In this document: piece after piece, positions 61,227 through 64,000 of the stretch
How positions within the stretch are numbered: the stretch's first letter is position 1
Layout: the number at the start of each line of letters is the position of its first letter
Origin: Gemmataceae bacterium
GTDB taxonomy: Bacteria > Planctomycetota > Planctomycetia > Gemmatales > Gemmataceae
Reading direction: 5' to 3'
Assembly: GCA_022842245.1 (NCBI GenBank)
Contig: JALHPZ010000006.1
Location: forward strand, 1-64,000
DNA: 64,000 nucleotides
Notes under the pieces: model-generated
Seen by the model: only the letters and a program-made list of their open reading frames with translations
Database searches by the model: none
What the model was told of the DNA's origin: nothing
Position numbers and translations under genes: made by a program

Positions 61227-62918
61227 ATGTCCCTCCAACGCTTCTTCCTCGTGCGCGTCGGGCGGTTGGTCACGTGGCCGGTGCGGCGGCAGCTGCGCCG
61301 CTTCGAATATCTGTGCGACGACCCGCGCGCCGTGCAGCAGGCCGTGCTCGAACGGATCCTGCGCAAGCAGCAACGTACCGGCTTCGGTATCGACCACCGG
61401 TTCGCCGCGATCCGTTCCGTCGAGGACTTCCGGCGACAGGTTCCGGTGGCGCCGTACGAGTACGTCGCGCCGTACATCGAGAAGGTGCAAGCCGGCGAAA
61501 CGAATGCCCTGCTCGCCGACGACCGCGTGCTGATGTTCGCGCTGACCAGCGGCACCACGGCCTCGCGCAAGCTCATCCCCGTCACGCAGGAATACCTCAC
61601 CGCCTACCGGCGCGGCTGGAACATGTGGGGCGTGAAGATGTACCGCGACCTCCGCGGCCGGCGCATCGCCATGCGGCCGATCGTGCAGATGGTCGGCGAT
61701 CCGGACGAGTTCCGCACCTCCGCGAACATCCCGTGCGGGAACCTCACCGGCTTCACGGCGAAGGTGCAGATGAAACTGATCCGCCGGCTCTACGCCGTGC
61801 CGCACGAAACGGGCAAGATCAAGGACGCGCTCGCGAAGTACTACGTCGCCCTGCGTTTCGCAATGGATCGCAACGTCTCGCAGTTCATGGCCGCGAACCC
61901 CAGCACGCTCGTGCAGCTCGCCCGAACGCTGAACGCCCAGCGCGAGGCACTGCTGAAAGACCTGCACGACGGCACGCTCCGCGGCGACCTCGACATTCCG
62001 GCGGAGGTCCGGTCCTCGCTCGCTCCGCGATTGAAGCCGAGTCCGATGCGTTCGCGCGAGTTGTCGGCGGCCGCCGAGAAGCTCGGCCGCCTCTACCCGC
62101 AGGACGTGTGGGGCAGCGAAGCGACGATCGTCAACACCTGGACCGGCGGCAGCATGGGGCCGTACCTCCGGCAGCTCCCGCAGTACTACGGCGACACGCC
62201 GGTCCGCGACCTCGGCCTGCTCGCCAGCGAAGGCCGCATGACCATCCCCTTCGCGAACAGCTCCCCGAGCGGCGTGCTGGACATCCTCTCGCACTATTTC
62301 GAGTTCATCCCCGAATCCGAGATCGACTCGACGCAGCCGACGGTGCTCGGCGCGCACGAGATCGTCGAAGGCGGAAGCTACTACATCCTGCCGACTACGC
62401 TCTACGGCCTGTACCGCTACCACATTTCGGACCTCGTGCGCGTGACGGGCTTCCTCGGCCGCACGCCATTGGTCGAGTTCCTCGGCAAAGGCAGCCGCTT
62501 CGCGAACCTGACGGGCGAGAAGCTGAGCGAGCACCACGTGACGAAGGCGGTGGACGCGGTGCTGAAGACGGTACCGCAGCCGATCACGGGCTACACGCTC
62601 GCGCCGGTGTTCGACGAGCGCGAGCCGTATTACGCGATCTTCCTGGAGGAGCCGGACGCCGCCGACGCGGGTCAGTTGCGGCGGTTCCTGAAGGAACTGG
62701 ACCGCGAGTTGGGCGTGCAGAACATCGAGTACGCCGCCAAGCGCGAGAGCGGACGCCTGGGTCCGCTGCGCGTTCGCGTCATCCCGGCCGGCCACTGGGC
62801 GAAGTGGGACGCCGAGCGCCTGAAGAAGACCGGCGGCGCGGCCGAGCAGTACAAGCGGCCGTGCCTGATCGGGGATCTGAACTTCGCCGCGACAATGCCA
62901 GCGCGGGATTTCGCCTGA
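61227..62918 (+). CDS. GH3 auxin-responsive-promoter family acyl-adenylate enzyme
   Basis: 563 residues of the ANL-superfamily GH3 group. The ATP-binding P-loop-like motif reads ALTSGTTASRKLIPVT (about 110-125), followed by WGVKMYRDL, TWTGGSMGPYLRQLPQYYG, EIVEGGSYYILPTTLYGLYRYHISDLVRVTGFL and FANLTGEKLSEHHV, the family's acyl-activating core. Plant GH3 enzymes join amino acids to jasmonate or auxin; bacterial members probably conjugate other carboxylic acids. Its stop shares one base with the next kinase's ATG (TGATG). Confidence 0.9.
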   Translation: MSLQRFFLVRVGRLVTWPVRRQLRRFEYLCDDPRAVQQAVLERILRKQQRTGFGIDHRFAAIRSVEDFRRQVPVAPYEYVAPYIEKVQAGETNALLADDRVLMFALTSGTTASRKLIPVTQEYLTAYRRGWNMWGVKMYRDLRGRRIAMRPIVQMVGDPDEFRTSANIPCGNLTGFTAKVQMKLIRRLYAVPHETGKIKDALAKYYVALRFAMDRNVSQFMAANPSTLVQLARTLNAQREALLKDLHDGTLRGDLDIPAEVRSSLAPRLKPSPMRSRELSAAAEKLGRLYPQDVWGSEATIVNTWTGGSMGPYLRQLPQYYGDTPVRDLGLLASEGRMTIPFANSSPSGVLDILSHYFEFIPESEIDSTQPTVLGAHEIVEGGSYYILPTTLYGLYRYHISDLVRVTGFLGRTPLVEFLGKGSRFANLTGEKLSEHHVTKAVDAVLKTVPQPITGYTLAPVFDEREPYYAIFLEEPDAADAGQLRRFLKELDRELGVQNIEYAAKRESGRLGPLRVRVIPAGHWAKWDAERLKKTGGAAEQYKRPCLIGDLNFAATMPARDFA

Positions 62919-64000
62919 TGACAGCCATCTCTTCCGATTCCGATCGCGACGAACGTCTCGCCGCCCTGCTCGCGTCGCTCGGCGAGCAGGCGCGCGCCGG
63001 GGGCGTGCCGGATGTCGCGGCGGCCGCGCGCGAGCACCCCGACCTCGCGGATGAGCTGCGAGAATTGTGGGCCGTGGCGCAATTCGCGGACCTCGCGCGC
63101 GGGGCGAACACGGCGTCCACGCTGCCGTTCCGGCCGGCGCCGGGCGGGGATGCGCTCGCGCCGCTGCCGCGCGAGTTCGGCGATTTCGAACTGCTGTCCG
63201 AACTGGGCCGCGGCGGCATGGGGGTCGTCTACAAGGCGCGGCAGAAATCTCTCAACCGGATCGTGGCGCTCAAGATGGTGCGCGAGGCACACCTGGCGTC
63301 CGACGCCGACCGCGCTCGCTTTCGCGCCGAGGCCGAGTCGGCGGCGCGGCTCCAGCACCCGAACATCGTCACCGTCCACGAGGTCGGCACCGCCGAGGGG
63401 CAGGCGTACTTCTGCATGGAGTACGTCGAGGGGCAGACGCTCGCCGAGCGGCTGGCGAAGGACGGTCCGATGCCGCCACGGGATGCCGCGAGCCTCGTAG
63501 CCGCCATCGCCCGCGCCGTGCAGCACGCGCACGAACAGGACATCCTTCACCGCGATCTCAAACCGAGCAACGTCCTGCTTTCGCAGTCGTCAAGTCGTCA
63601 AGTCGTCAAGTCGTCAAGTCCGGAAGAGGGTCTTCGACCTGACGACTTGAGACTGGATGACTTGACGACGGCGAAGATTTCCGACTTCGGCCTGGCCAAG
63701 CGGATCGACGGGTCGGAGTCGCTGACGCGGACGGGGGCGATCGTCGGCACACCGAGCTACATGGCACCGGAACAGGCAACGGGGCGGAAGGACCTGACGC
63801 CGGCGGCGGACGTTTATTCGCTGGGGGCGATCCTGTACGAACTGCTGACGGGCCGGCCGCCGTTCCGCGCCGCGACGGCGGTGGACACGCTGCTGTTGGT
63901 GCTGGAGCAGGAGGCGATTCCGCCGCGGGATCTGATTCCGACGATCGACCGGGACATCGACCTGATCTGCCGGAAGTGCCTGCAGAAGCCGGCGAACCTG
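62918..64000 (+). CDS. Ser/Thr protein kinase, incomplete at the window edge
   Basis: The first 361 residues are visible. A 75-residue helical N-terminus is followed by the kinase domain: glycine loop GRGGMGVVY, Lys in VALKM, HRDLKPSN, then a repeat-encoded insertion of about 22-24 residues, KISDFGLAKR, TPSYMAPEQ and DVYSLGAILYELLTGRPPF. The insertion lies in the loop between the catalytic and DFG motifs and keeps the frame. The gene overlaps the GH3-type stop by one base. The C-terminal part, probably WD40 or TPR as in related planctomycete kinases, is outside the window. Confidence 0.9.
   Translation, partial: MTAISSDSDRDERLAALLASLGEQARAGGVPDVAAAAREHPDLADELRELWAVAQFADLARGANTASTLPFRPAPGGDALAPLPREFGDFELLSELGRGGMGVVYKARQKSLNRIVALKMVREAHLASDADRARFRAEAESAARLQHPNIVTVHEVGTAEGQAYFCMEYVEGQTLAERLAKDGPMPPRDAASLVAAIARAVQHAHEQDILHRDLKPSNVLLSQSSSRQVVKSSSPEEGLRPDDLRLDDLTTAKISDFGLAKRIDGSESLTRTGAIVGTPSYMAPEQATGRKDLTPAADVYSLGAILYELLTGRPPFRAATAVDTLLLVLEQEAIPPRDLIPTIDRDIDLICRKCLQKPANL
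63586..63669 (+). repeat. 8-bp tandem repeat and inverted copy inserted in the kinase gene
   Basis: Four copies of gtcgtcaa (63586-63620, ending gtc) face two inverted copies (gacgacttga at 63641-63650 and gatgacttgacgac at 63656-63669). Together they form a potential hairpin and encode a Ser/Val/Asp-rich loop in the kinase. Confidence 0.8.

Overview
The window is high-GC bacterial DNA, most probably from a planctomycete of the Gemmataceae type. The evidence is the gene repertoire: a DUF1549 protein beside a Tat-exported DUF1501 protein, four Ser/Thr kinases including mixed kinase/zinc-ribbon and kinase/multi-TM architectures, a Tat-signal Gfo/Idh/MocA oxidoreductase, a GH3-type protein, Flp pilins ending in the DGPTAVEYAVMLALIIVV type of leader/TM, and a divergent DnaA. 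I see no rRNA, tRNA or CRISPR array.

Layout. 1-2.1 kb is a decayed, partly AT-richer accessory patch: an ankyrin protein, an integrase remnant with an in-frame stop, a DUF5372-like gene, a methyltransferase fragment and an element with 33-bp inverted ends. 2.1-6.5 kb holds vgrG followed by a PAAR-lipase effector. 6.5-9.2 kb (minus) holds a sugar-phosphate isomerase-like gene, an A24 prepilin peptidase and three Flp genes, one of which has lost its membrane segment. 9.4-19.4 kb is mixed housekeeping: DUF2617-like, SH3, TPR, class V aminotransferase, DUF4058, M48 protease, SRAP and a GT-C-like membrane protein. 19.4-22.3 kb has a 7Fe ferredoxin, a receiver-less sigma-54 activator with a GAFTNA loop, a zinc alcohol dehydrogenase and an EthD protein. 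22.27-23.23 kb contains an HNH cassette bracketed by a 60-bp duplication of the 3' end of the response regulator next to pstB. 23.1-31.8 kb (minus) holds response regulator, pstB, DUF1501, DUF1549, universal stress protein, a zinc-ribbon membrane protein and a kinase. Divergent from these, 32.2-36.1 kb is a five-gene operon of single-pass coiled-coil or low-complexity membrane proteins, followed by an acyltransferase. 37.5-47.9 kb carries secreted proteins, YjbR, an esterase, dnaA, GNAT, an oxidoreductase, a phosphoesterase and a redoxin. 48-52 kb has two kinases around a rhodanese. 52.3-56.3 kb has a FlgI-like lipoprotein with HEAT-like repeats and a helicase-like protein that appears to have lost its ATPase motifs. 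56.3-61.2 kb is accessory: an alpha/beta hydrolase, a PIN toxin operon, an MFS transporter, an AT-rich caspase-like protein and a RelE-like pair. The window ends in a GH3-type gene overlapping a kinase that runs off the edge.

The most distinctive non-coding signal is a family of four size-uniform (201-204 bp) palindromic elements. Each is built from six local hairpins and each sits between the 3' ends of two convergent genes (17.4, 37.3, 40.4 and 47.1 kb). At least four other intergenic inverted-repeat elements of similar nested design but different sequence lie at 11.3, 23.9, 33.5, 38.6 and 41.0 kb. Functions of all these elements are inferred only.
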